DNA of 8,271 bases from Phytoactinopolyspora endophytica (GTDB taxonomy: Bacteria > Actinomycetota > Actinomycetes > Jiangellales > Jiangellaceae). The notes beneath the pieces were generated by a model. The model saw only the letters and a list, made by a program, of their open reading frames with translations, was not told where the DNA came from and made no database searches. The stretch covers positions 24,292 to 32,562 of the forward strand of contig NZ_ML142880.1 of assembly GCF_004138495.1 (NCBI RefSeq), read 5' to 3'. This document shows, piece by piece, positions 1-5,623 of this stretch. How positions within the stretch are numbered: the stretch's first letter is position 1; every line of letters begins with the position of its first letter. Both the position numbers and the translations under genes were made by a program.

Positions 1-1
1 C

Positions 2-448
2 CTCGCGATGTCCGGCGAGTGTGAGTTCCGATGCGATGGCCGCCTGCGGACACTCAATCCGGGGCGTGCTGTGGTGCTGTCCGCGAGCGACCATGTTCTT
101 ACTCGCATGTCGCCGGACTGTGCGCTACTGACCTTCGCTCTCAAGGCTCCGGATGTCGAAGCTCATATTGGCGAGCTGCTGGGGGAACCCGTGTCTGAAC
201 CCCTGCGCTTCGAAACCGAGATGAACATCCGGACCGGCCTCGGAGAGAAGCTGAGCTCGGGACTGCTGCACCCGCTGGTCCGCAGGCTAGAGCGGGGATC
301 TCGTGGCCTTGACTCCATGTTCACCGTCGAACGAGTCGAGCAGCTGGTGATGACGAGCCTTCTGCGGGCGCAGCCGCACAACTACTCCGACGAGCTCGAG
401 TCAAGGGGGTTCATCCCGGGGCAGCGTAAGGATCTGGGCGCCAGCTGA
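2..448 (+). pseudogene. AraC-family regulator, sensor domain only (no HTH; 5' end outside window)
   Basis: The frame is open to the left edge, so the protein probably begins upstream; the ATG at 8 is internal. The visible part resembles the cupin-like sensor domain found at the N-terminus of many actinobacterial AraC regulators: a Gly-rich beta segment (LNPGRAVVLS), the MSPDCALLTF strand, an alpha segment around VEAHIGELLGEPV, and the typical closing helix VEQLVMTSLLRAQPHNYSDEL. In the family this helix is followed by a linker and a roughly 100-residue double helix-turn-helix. Here only 16 residues (ESRGFIPGQRKDLGAS) follow before TGA, and no HTH remnant is recognisable in any frame of 449-862. 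Without an HTH the product should not bind DNA as a normal AraC protein does. I read it as a remnant cut near 390-450, possibly by the event that placed the next two genes here. A sensor-only protein acting as a modulator is a less likely alternative. Confidence 0.62.
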
Positions 449-474
449 GCGCGGGTCTCGATCCGCGGACTGCA

Positions 475-495
475 GCGGGCCAACGCGCCCGTTTT
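475..495 (+). terminator. Weak intrinsic-terminator-like hairpin
   Basis: A 5-bp stem CGGGC (476-480) / GCCCG (487-491) with a 6-nt loop is followed directly by TTTT (492-495). It lies 28 nt after the stop of the AraC remnant. The stem is short, so termination efficiency is uncertain. Confidence 0.35.
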
Positions 496-610
496 CGTTC
501 GACGGAGCTTGATTGCGAACGTCGGTTGGGGACTGTTGCGACGACTGCTCTTGCTGGGTGACGCCGTGGCTCCACGCCGGTTGGCCGCGGGCTGCAGCGG
601 TGCAGATCGG

Positions 611-640
611 TTCGACTTCCGTCACGGAATGGCTTACAGT
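611..640 (+). promoter_or_regulatory. Possible promoter with palindromic operator in its spacer
   Basis: TACAGT (635-640) fits the actinobacterial -10 pattern TAnnnT. TTCGAC (611-616), a poor -35, stands 18 bp upstream. The spacer contains the perfect 13-bp palindrome TTCCGTCACGGAA (617-629), a position from which a bound regulator would block or remodel RNA polymerase. Transcription would run toward the gene at 863 with a leader of a little over 200 nt. This rests on motif matching only. Confidence 0.3.
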
Positions 641-643
641 AGC

Positions 644-678
644 CGAATTGAGTGTTTCAAGAACAATTCGCCTGAAAC
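644..678. repeat. Two interleaved inverted repeats
   Basis: CGAATTG (644-650) pairs with CAATTCG (664-670). GTTTCA (654-659), inside that loop, pairs with TGAAAC (673-678). Both have 13-nt spacers, so the arms alternate. The arrangement could be two overlapping protein-binding sites with the same geometry. As RNA it has pseudoknot topology, but the 2-nt linker at 671-672 looks too short to span a 7-bp stem. Confidence 0.4.
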
Positions 679-850
679 TGGGTGGCATACGGACGGTGAT
701 CGTTGACGAGTGAGTGGTAGCAGAAAGTGATACTTGCGTAACTGACTGACAGGATGAATCCACCTTCACAAGCGACGTAATTGCGGACATTCCGCGTCTT
801 TTGCCAGGTCAGGTTCGACGATTGTCTGTGCTGGCAGGCAGAGGCGGCGG

Positions 851-862
851 TACCGTCTGTGT
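851..862 (+). promoter_or_regulatory. -10-like box placed for a leaderless start at 863
   Basis: TACCGT (851-856) ends 6 nt before the GTG at 863, so the predicted +1 coincides with the start codon. No Shine-Dalgarno sequence is correctly spaced for that GTG; the nearest purine run, GAGGCGG at 841-847, is too far upstream. Leaderless transcripts are common in actinomycetes. No good -35 was found at the usual distance, so confidence is modest. Confidence 0.33.
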
Positions 863-1756
863 GTGGGTTGCTTGGTGGTGTCGTATTACGGGGCGGAGCT
901 TGAAGCGCTCTATGCCGTCCTGCGCGAGCTCGGTGTAGAGGTGATCGACGTTGCAGAACGTGGCGGCGGAGTCACGCTGGCGCAAGCAGGCTTGGACGAT
1001 GTCGATGTCTGTATCGCCGTGTTGCCGCCGGAGACTGTGGCGGACCTCATGGCTGCGTCGACGGTGTACGTGGAGATTGGCGTCATCGCCGCGCGGGGGT
1101 TGCCCGTGTTGATCGTCGCGCCTCCACCGCAACGCTCGTTGCCGGCGTTGTCCGGGCTTCCTGTCGTGAGCACGTCGATGGCCGACGTGGGCGTCCTGCG
1201 TCTGCATGTGGGGCTCTTCGTGCAGTCGGTGTCTGAGAACGTCGAGTGGCCGACCGAGGGACGGCCGATGATCGTTCCGTTGGGAGTCGCGGCGGAGCAT
1301 CGCGCGCGACTGCGGGAGATCCGTGGGTCCCCGTCGGCGCGGCGGGGGGACGAGTTCGAGCGCCTCGTAGCCGACCTGCTTCGAGACGCCGGAGCGCATG
1401 TGCAGACCGTTACGGATGATGTGTTGGGTGAGGCGACAGCCGAAGTCGAAGTGGACATGGCGGCGTTTGTGCCGGGTGAAGAACTCCGCCTCGGCACGTT
1501 CCTCATCGTTGTCAAGCGTGGCGAGCTAGACGCCGCCACATCCCGCGTGGCACAGGAGCAGCTGTCCCGGCGTGTACGCCAGGTCGATGTCGGCCTTGGC
1601 GTGTTCGTGTACGACCGCGCTGGGCCCAACGTAGAGGAGATCCGGGCGCCCATGGTGTTCTCTATCTCGATTGACCAGCTCATGGACGAGCTTGAGCAGA
1701 GACCGTTGAACGAGCTACTCGTTGAAGCTCGTAATCGGGCCGTGCACGGGATGTGA
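863..1756 (+). CDS. TIR/NDT-like Rossmann domain fused to an Mrr-like nuclease domain (putative defence protein)
   Basis: The product is 297 aa. Residues 1-125 look like a Rossmann-type domain of the TIR/nucleoside-2-deoxyribosyltransferase kind: strand GCLVVSYYGAE, a helix, strand VEVIDV, DDVDVCIAVLPP (45-56), then VYVEIGVIAARGLPVLIV (68-85) with Glu71 where these families place the catalytic or base-contacting Glu. Residues about 155-270 look like an Mrr-type restriction endonuclease domain: RGDEFERLVADLLRDAG (161-177), Asp198 in EVEVDMA, LIVVK with Lys218, a helix with RVAQEQLSRRV (228-238) and strand VGLGVFVY. The D/E/Q normally two residues before the Lys is Val216, so catalysis is not assured. 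Both domain types act as effectors in bacterial immunity, which suggests a role in phage or plasmid defence. GTG 863 was chosen because it opens the first strand; alternative starts are TTG 872 and GTG 875 or 878. The next gene starts 1 nt after the stop. The family assignment is by eye. Confidence 0.72.
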   Translation: MGCLVVSYYGAELEALYAVLRELGVEVIDVAERGGGVTLAQAGLDDVDVCIAVLPPETVADLMAASTVYVEIGVIAARGLPVLIVAPPPQRSLPALSGLPVVSTSMADVGVLRLHVGLFVQSVSENVEWPTEGRPMIVPLGVAAEHRARLREIRGSPSARRGDEFERLVADLLRDAGAHVQTVTDDVLGEATAEVEVDMAAFVPGEELRLGTFLIVVKRGELDAATSRVAQEQLSRRVRQVDVGLGVFVYDRAGPNVEEIRAPMVFSISIDQLMDELEQRPLNELLVEARNRAVHGM

Positions 1757-1757
1757 C

Positions 1758-2294
1758 ATGGCGCTGGATCGGGGGGCGATCAAACAGCATCTGCAGGACA
1801 TAGATTCAGCGAAAGTCCCAAGAGTTCGAGGCGAGATTCTTGAAACCTTGTCCCGCGAATTGCTCAGGTCAGTCCCCGGTTGCCATGTGATACGCAATGT
1901 CAAAAGTCCACTCGGTGCCGAAGAGATTGATCTGGTTGTCGGCAACGACCGCAGGCCGGGCGGGCTGCGTCTCCTACCACCGGTATTCTGTGTCGAGTGC
2001 AGGGCACGGGCTAGACCCGTGGATAGTAGGAGCATCAGTTCCTTCGTCAACGTTCTGCAGAACCGTGCCGTGACGGTGGGCATTGTGATCTCTACACAGG
2101 GCATCACCGGAGACCGCGATAAGCTCACTCACGCGCATTCGGTGGTCATGCAGGCAGCGGCTAGCGGTATCCGTATCCTGAGCCTGACCACCGAAGATAT
2201 TAGTGCTCTGGCCAGCACCAGCGACTTGGTGGACTTGATCCAGCACTGTTTTCTGAAGGCCGCTGGGAGCGGCTGGATCGGATCCTCGGACTGA
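1758..2294 (+). CDS. Stand-alone restriction-endonuclease-fold protein, partner of the preceding gene
   Basis: The product is 178 aa from ATG 1758, which lies 1 nt after the preceding stop (TGACATG) and implies translational coupling; an in-frame ATG at 1722 would overlap that gene by 35 nt and is less likely. The pattern is that of a PD-(D/E)xK nuclease of the Mrr/RecB-like type: N-terminal helix RGEILETLSRELL (24-36), strand CHVIRNV, EEIDLVV (55-61) with Asp58, VFCVECRARARPVD (76-89) with Glu80, then VTVGIVISTQGITGD (105-119) and a closing strand IRILSLTTEDI. The catalytic Lys expected at position 82 (ECK in relatives) is Arg, so the enzyme may be altered or inactive. Codons such as ATA, AGA, TCA and AAA recur more than in neighbouring genes, suggesting acquired DNA. 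The stop codon sits inside a hairpin stem. It could be a nuclease, an inactive structural partner or an antagonist of the first protein; the sequence does not decide. Confidence 0.68.
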   Translation: MALDRGAIKQHLQDIDSAKVPRVRGEILETLSRELLRSVPGCHVIRNVKSPLGAEEIDLVVGNDRRPGGLRLLPPVFCVECRARARPVDSRSISSFVNVLQNRAVTVGIVISTQGITGDRDKLTHAHSVVMQAAASGIRILSLTTEDISALASTSDLVDLIQHCFLKAAGSGWIGSSD

Positions 2295-2310
2295 TCAACT
2301 TCGGTCCGAG
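2285..2310 (+). terminator. Hairpin across the stop codon of the nuclease-fold gene
   Basis: Positions 2285-2294 pair with 2301-2310: ten pairs including one G-T wobble, with a 6-nt loop. The TGA stop (2292-2294) is in the 5' arm. It is followed by a second small hairpin at 2313-2328 and has no T run. It could terminate transcription or protect the mRNA 3' end. Confidence 0.5.
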
Positions 2311-2312
2311 AA

Positions 2313-2328
2313 GGTGCTGGCCGGCACC
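2313..2328 (+). terminator. Second, small hairpin
   Basis: GGTGC (2313-2317) pairs with GCACC (2324-2328) around a 6-nt loop; a T-G pair could extend the stem to 6. It starts 3 nt after the preceding hairpin. It is short, and in GC-rich DNA could occur by chance. Confidence 0.3.
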
Positions 2329-2371
2329 GCACAACCCACCTCGGCTCGGTCACGTCGCCACGACCGACGCC

Positions 2372-2395
2372 GCACCCAGGCGCAGGCCTGGGTGC
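2372..2395. terminator. Strong hairpin between convergent genes (bidirectional terminator)
   Basis: GCACCCAGGC (2372-2381) pairs perfectly with GCCTGGGTGC (2386-2395) around a 4-nt GCAG loop. It lies between the rightward nuclease-fold gene and the leftward iclR gene, 16 nt beyond the iclR stop. It has no T run on either side; such stems often terminate transcription in actinomycetes. Confidence 0.65.
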
Positions 2396-2411
2396 TGTCC
2401 GCGGGCGAGGC

Positions 2412-3194
2412 TCACGACGATGACTCGCCGGTGATGTCCTTGATGAGCTGTCGGGCGGCCTGTTCAAGAGCCTCGGCGACTTTGGGTACGTCGTCGACGG
2501 CGAGCCGGTAGGCGGGCGCGGAGAGGCTGATCGCGACGGGCAGACCGATGTCGGGCAACGCGACGGCGACGCAGCGGCCGTCCACATCGTTCTCGCAGTT
2601 GTCAAGGGCGTAGCCCCGAAGATGAGTGGTGACCAGGTCTTCGAGGTAGTCCTGGAACGAGGTGATGGTGGCCGGCGTGCGCTGCGCCATCCCCTCGGAA
2701 TCGAGGATGGTCTTAACTCGTGCGGGGTCGATGGTGCAGGCGATCGCTTTCCCTAGTGCCGTGCAGTGCAGGGGGTCACGGTCGCCGGGCCGCGCGGCGA
2801 GCCGGACGCTGTGCGGGCTTTCGACGATCTCGACGTAGGAGACGCAGTTGCCGTCGAGGATACCGAGATTGAGCGTCTCCTCGAGCTGGTCACGTAGTTG
2901 AGTGAGGTACGGGCGGATCCGGTCCGCGAGCACAGTCAGCTGCTGGGACTGGAGGGGAAGGAACGCAGGGCCGATGCGGAACAGACCTGAGAGAGGATCA
3001 CGCATCACGTAGCGTCTCGACTCGAGAGTATTCAGATAGCGGAAGGCGGAACTCTTCGGGAACTGTGTGACCTCGGCAACCTGGGTCAGCGAGAAGCCCT
3101 CTGGTTTCTCCTGTATCAGATCGAGGATGTTGCAGACACGCTGCACAGCTCGGATCGAGTACGGCTTTCCGCCTGAATCACCGGAATGTTCCAT
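2412..3194 (-). CDS. IclR-family transcriptional regulator
   Basis: The product is 260 aa, the usual length for this family. Residues 12-75 form the winged HTH: YSIRAVQRVCNILDLI, then FSLTQVAEVTQFPKSSAFRYLNTLE with the recognition helix, and wing YVMRDPLSGLFRIG. Residues about 85-255 form the effector domain: LRDQLEETLNLGIL, YVEIVESPHSVRLAARPGD, the hallmark PLHCTALGKAI (141-151) and, near the end, ENDVDGRCVAVALPDIG (201-217). The start is ATG at 3192-3194, with AGGAG 9 nt upstream (complement of 3204-3208). It is divergent from the lactonase gene across 211 bp. IclR proteins commonly control the adjacent catabolic operon and themselves in response to a small metabolite; the inverted repeat across this start codon supports autoregulation. 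The effector cannot be predicted. Confidence 0.93.
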   Translation of the reverse strand: MEHSGDSGGKPYSIRAVQRVCNILDLIQEKPEGFSLTQVAEVTQFPKSSAFRYLNTLESRRYVMRDPLSGLFRIGPAFLPLQSQQLTVLADRIRPYLTQLRDQLEETLNLGILDGNCVSYVEIVESPHSVRLAARPGDRDPLHCTALGKAIACTIDPARVKTILDSEGMAQRTPATITSFQDYLEDLVTTHLRGYALDNCENDVDGRCVAVALPDIGLPVAISLSAPAYRLAVDDVPKVAEALEQAARQLIKDITGESSS

Positions 3195-3204
3195 ATTTTG
3201 GAAC
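3188..3204. promoter_or_regulatory. Inverted repeat over the iclR start codon, candidate IclR operator
   Basis: GTTCCA (3188-3193) and TGGAAC (3199-3204) are perfect 6-bp arms around TATTT. The repeat covers the ATG and abuts the ribosome-binding site at 3204-3208. TGGAA/TTCCA half-sites in inverted pairs are known for E. coli IclR, although there the arm order is reversed. Binding here would block expression of the regulator itself. Confidence 0.5.
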
Positions 3205-3286
3205 TCCTACTTTTATGTACCCAGACGGCGCAAGTAGCCGTTTCGGACGTACTGCCTTGCCACCTCCCTCGCGAAGGCGGAGTCTG

Positions 3287-3316
3287 TTCATATCAAAGAA
3301 GTGATGGAGCTAGCGT
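3287..3316 (+). promoter_or_regulatory. Candidate promoter of the lactonase gene
   Basis: TTCATA (3287-3292, four of six -35 matches) and TAGCGT (3311-3316) are separated by 18 bp. The predicted transcript starts near 3323, giving a leader of about 83 nt. The same -10 hexamer occurs in the candidate aminotransferase promoter. Confidence 0.38.
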
Positions 3317-3405
3317 AGTGCATTTGGTTAGATAAAGGTACCGTTACGCAAGTTGAAATTGTTCAGTCCGTCCGGTGGTCGCCTACACGAGGGGAGTGTT
3401 CCGCG

Positions 3406-4314
3406 ATGAGAGCCGAAGCGATCGACGAAGCTGACGGCCCACGCACGCATCTGGGGGAGAGTCCACGTTGGGACGGTGAGGCGTGGTGGTGGGTCGACGC
3501 GGCCGTGGGCGAGGTATGGACCCGGCGCGGCGGCGAACGCGCCAAGCTGGTCTGGCGCACCGGGCGGCGCACGTCGATGGTTCACCCGGAGGCGTCCGGA
3601 GGTGCGGTCGTCGCGTGCGAGCAGCAACTACACGTGCTGCGCCATCGCGACGGCGGAGGCTACGAGAATGCGGGCGTGTGGTGTGACCTCGACCTGGGCG
3701 ACGGCTGGCTGCTCAACGACGGCGTCGCGGATGCGCGAGGGCGTCTCTGGATCGGGACAGTCGCGCCGGAGCGGCGACCTCTCGGCGGCTCGCTGTGGCG
3801 AGTCGAGCCGAACGGCGAGGCGTATCAAGCGGCCCGCGACTTCACGATGTCCAATGGCATGGCGTGGGATACGACGGGCACGCGACTGTTTCACGTCGAC
3901 AGCGCGGAGCGCACGATCTGGGAGCACTGGATCGATGTCGATAAGGGTGAGGTGTTCGGACGAGAGATCTTCGTGCGCCTCGACGATGACGACGGCCTGC
4001 CGGACGGGATCGCAGCCGATGAAGACGGGGGACTGTGGGTAGCCGTGTACGGCACGGGGCAGGTCCGGCGATACAGCGGCTCGGGCAAGCTGGACCTGGT
4101 CGTCGAGGTGGACCCTCCTCAATGCACCAGCGTCGAGATCGGTGGTTCGGACGGGTGCGACGTGTTGATCACCACCGCCCGTGAGGGGTACGACGACGCT
4201 CGCAGCGCTGCGGAACCTTGGGCCGGGCGGCTGTATCGACTTCGCACGTTCCGGGCTGGACTGGTCCGGAGCAAGGTCGTCGTGGAGAAGGAAGAGGGTC
4301 AGGCACGGGGTTAA
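3406..4314 (+). CDS. SMP-30/gluconolactonase/LRE-family lactonase
   Basis: The product is 302 aa, close to the normal length of this six-bladed beta-propeller family, which hydrolyses sugar lactones with a divalent metal in the cytoplasm. The metal and substrate residues are visible: Glu18 in HLGESPRWD, Asn104-Asp105 in LLNDGVADARGRLWIGT, Asn150 in TMSNGMAWD and Asp200 in LPDGIAADEDGGLWVA, matching the E18/N154/D204 metal set of human SMP-30. There is no signal peptide. ATG 3406 has GAGGGGAG ending 9 nt upstream. The gene converges with the aminotransferase gene and is divergent from iclR, so it likely belongs to their pathway, opening an aldonolactone formed by a sugar dehydrogenase that lies outside this window. 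The exact lactone is unknown. The last codons and stop lie within a terminator hairpin. Confidence 0.92.
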   Translation: MRAEAIDEADGPRTHLGESPRWDGEAWWWVDAAVGEVWTRRGGERAKLVWRTGRRTSMVHPEASGGAVVACEQQLHVLRHRDGGGYENAGVWCDLDLGDGWLLNDGVADARGRLWIGTVAPERRPLGGSLWRVEPNGEAYQAARDFTMSNGMAWDTTGTRLFHVDSAERTIWEHWIDVDKGEVFGREIFVRLDDDDGLPDGIAADEDGGLWVAVYGTGQVRRYSGSGKLDLVVEVDPPQCTSVEIGGSDGCDVLITTAREGYDDARSAAEPWAGRLYRLRTFRAGLVRSKVVVEKEEGQARG

Positions 4315-4338
4315 CTGGAATCGCCCTGTGCCTGGCCC
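4296..4338. terminator. Bidirectional terminator between convergent lactonase and aminotransferase genes
   Basis: Positions 4296-4306 pair with 4328-4338 (11 pairs, one G-T wobble). After a single-base bulge at 4327, GGG (4307-4309) pairs with CCC (4324-4326). The loop is 14 nt and carries the lactonase TAA stop (4312-4314). On the minus strand the stem is followed by TCTTCCTTCTCC, a pyrimidine-rich tail, so it should work best for the aminotransferase transcript. Confidence 0.7.
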
Positions 4339-4345
4339 AGTCTCT

Positions 4346-5617
4346 TCAGCCCCAGTCGGTGAGGGTCTTCTCGAAGCGGGTCAGTGCCGCGTCGAGCTCG
4401 ACCGAGCCATGACTGGCGGAGACGTACCAGATGCCGCGGGGCGCGACCCAGATACCGTGCCGGACAAGCTCCTCGGCGAACTCCGCATACCTGGAGAGGT
4501 CGAGGCGCTGCAGGCTGCGGAAGTCCGTGACGTCGGCATCGCCGAAGGACATATGGAACGCGGCGGGAAGCCCTTCGACTCGTAGCGGCACGCCGTGGGC
4601 TTCGCCGAGCTTGCGCAGGCCGTCCATCAGTGACGTCCCATGGCTGTCGATATCGGCGTAGGGAGGTCTCTGCCGTAGCTGTTTCAGGGTGGCCGCGGTG
4701 GCGGCCATGGCCATCACGGACCCGTTGAAGGTCCCGGCGTGGTTGACCTCGCCGGTGCCGATCCGCTCCATCATGTCGGCGCGGCCCGCGAGCGCGGAGA
4801 CCGGCCATCCGCCGGCCATGGCCTTGCCGTATGTGGCCAGGTCCGGCGTCACTCCGTACCGCTCGGCGGCACCCCCAAGACCGAGCCGGAAGCCGGAGAT
4901 CACCTCGTCGAAGATTAAAACGGCCCCGTGCGACGTGCATAGCTCACGAACACTCTGCAGATATCCGGGGTTCGGCTCGATGACGCCGGTGTTGATCATG
5001 ATCGGTTCCATGACTACCGCGGCGATCGTGTCGCCACGATGTTCGAAGACGCTCGCGACCATGTCCTCGTCATTCCAGGGCAAGACGATGAAGTCGTCGA
5101 GATGGCTCTCCAGCTGGCCGGCGCTCGCGGTGCCCCAGGCCCCGTCGTGCGGAGCGGTGAGGACATTGTCGAGCCAGCCGTGGTAGTGACCCTCGAACCG
5201 GATCACCTTCGTCCGTCCGGTCGCCGCCCGGGCCACCCGCAGCGCGGCCTGCACGGATTCGGTGCCGGACACCCCGAAACGGACCATCTCCGGCCACCCC
5301 AGCGTCTCGCAGAGCAGCTCGGAGGCCTGCACCTCCAGCTCGTGCTGGCCGCCGTAGAGCAGTCCCCGCCGAGATGCCTGGTCGACCGCATCGAGCACAT
5401 AGTCCGGTGCGTGGCCGAGGAAGTTCGGTCCCTGTCCGATGAGGTAGTCCACGTAGCTCTGGCCGTCAACGCTGTAGAGCCAGGCGCCCTTGGCGTAGTC
5501 GATGAAGACCTTCGGTCCGGCGAGCCGGACGTTGGAATGGACTCCTCCCGGCGCATGCCGTCTGGCACGGTGGTGCAGCTCATCGGAGAATGGCAACTTC
5601 TGCGAGTCGGTGCTCAT
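4346..5617 (-). CDS. Class III PLP aminotransferase, glutamate-1-semialdehyde aminomutase-like
   Basis: The product is 423 aa from ATG 5617 (MSTDSQKL), chosen because GGGGGAG stands 6 nt upstream; the frame extends to 5671 without a comparable site. Fold-type I PLP landmarks are in order: HAPGGVHSNVR near 21-31, GVSGTESVQAALR (115-127, phosphate-binding SGTES), FEGHYHG (141-147), VVMEPIMINTG, LIFDEVISGFR with Asp237 for the pyridine nitrogen, and YGKAMAGGWPV (263-273) with Lys265 as Schiff-base lysine. The layout matches glutamate-1-semialdehyde 2,1-aminomutase relatives, but the lysine loop differs from the GGGLPVGA form of haem-pathway HemL, and there are no tetrapyrrole genes nearby. A catabolic or biosynthetic aminotransferase acting on a keto or amino acid is more likely. 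It converges with the lactonase gene 31 nt away. Substrate unknown. Confidence 0.9.
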   Translation of the reverse strand: MSTDSQKLPFSDELHHRARRHAPGGVHSNVRLAGPKVFIDYAKGAWLYSVDGQSYVDYLIGQGPNFLGHAPDYVLDAVDQASRRGLLYGGQHELEVQASELLCETLGWPEMVRFGVSGTESVQAALRVARAATGRTKVIRFEGHYHGWLDNVLTAPHDGAWGTASAGQLESHLDDFIVLPWNDEDMVASVFEHRGDTIAAVVMEPIMINTGVIEPNPGYLQSVRELCTSHGAVLIFDEVISGFRLGLGGAAERYGVTPDLATYGKAMAGGWPVSALAGRADMMERIGTGEVNHAGTFNGSVMAMAATAATLKQLRQRPPYADIDSHGTSLMDGLRKLGEAHGVPLRVEGLPAAFHMSFGDADVTDFRSLQRLDLSRYAEFAEELVRHGIWVAPRGIWYVSASHGSVELDAALTRFEKTLTDWG

Positions 5618-5623
5618 CAATAG

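Larger units (their letters stand above)
449..862. other. Gene-free stretch between AraC remnant and the two-gene unit
   Basis: No convincing coding region was found on either strand; the short open frames lack recognisable domains and ribosome-binding sites. The stretch holds a small hairpin with a T run (475-495), a possible promoter with a palindrome in its spacer (611-640), interleaved inverted repeats (644-678) and a -10-like box immediately before the next gene (851-856). Composition becomes visibly more AT-rich between about 640 and 800 than in the neighbouring genes, which fits either a regulatory region or transferred DNA. Confidence 0.6.

Noticed and set aside
644..678. A functional RNA pseudoknot or riboswitch.
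   Set aside because: The linker between the second and fourth arms is 2 nt, too short to cross a 7-bp stem comfortably; kept only as interleaved repeats.
509..713. Short rightward open frames after the AraC remnant, as possible HTH remnant or small genes.
   Set aside because: No HTH residues or other motifs, no ribosome-binding site, and the two frames overlap each other; typical of GC-rich noise.
809..1399. A 196-codon leftward open frame opposite the TIR/Mrr gene.
   Set aside because: Very rich in Arg and His with no fold pattern; the plus-strand frame carries recognisable motifs.
1722..1757. A longer form of the second nuclease-fold protein starting at ATG 1722.
   Set aside because: It would overlap the previous gene by 35 nt and add 12 residues outside the nuclease pattern; ATG 1758, just after the stop, is the usual coupled arrangement.
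732..3353. The 11-mer ACTTGCGTAAC at 732-742 is present inverted at 3343-3353, both intergenic.
   Set aside because: Several 11-mer matches are expected by chance in a window of this size, and flanking bases do not match, so I do not call it a repeat or regulon motif.
4346..5617. Naming the aminotransferase hemL.
   Set aside because: The lysine loop differs from true glutamate-1-semialdehyde aminomutase and no haem genes are nearby, so the symbol would overstate the evidence.
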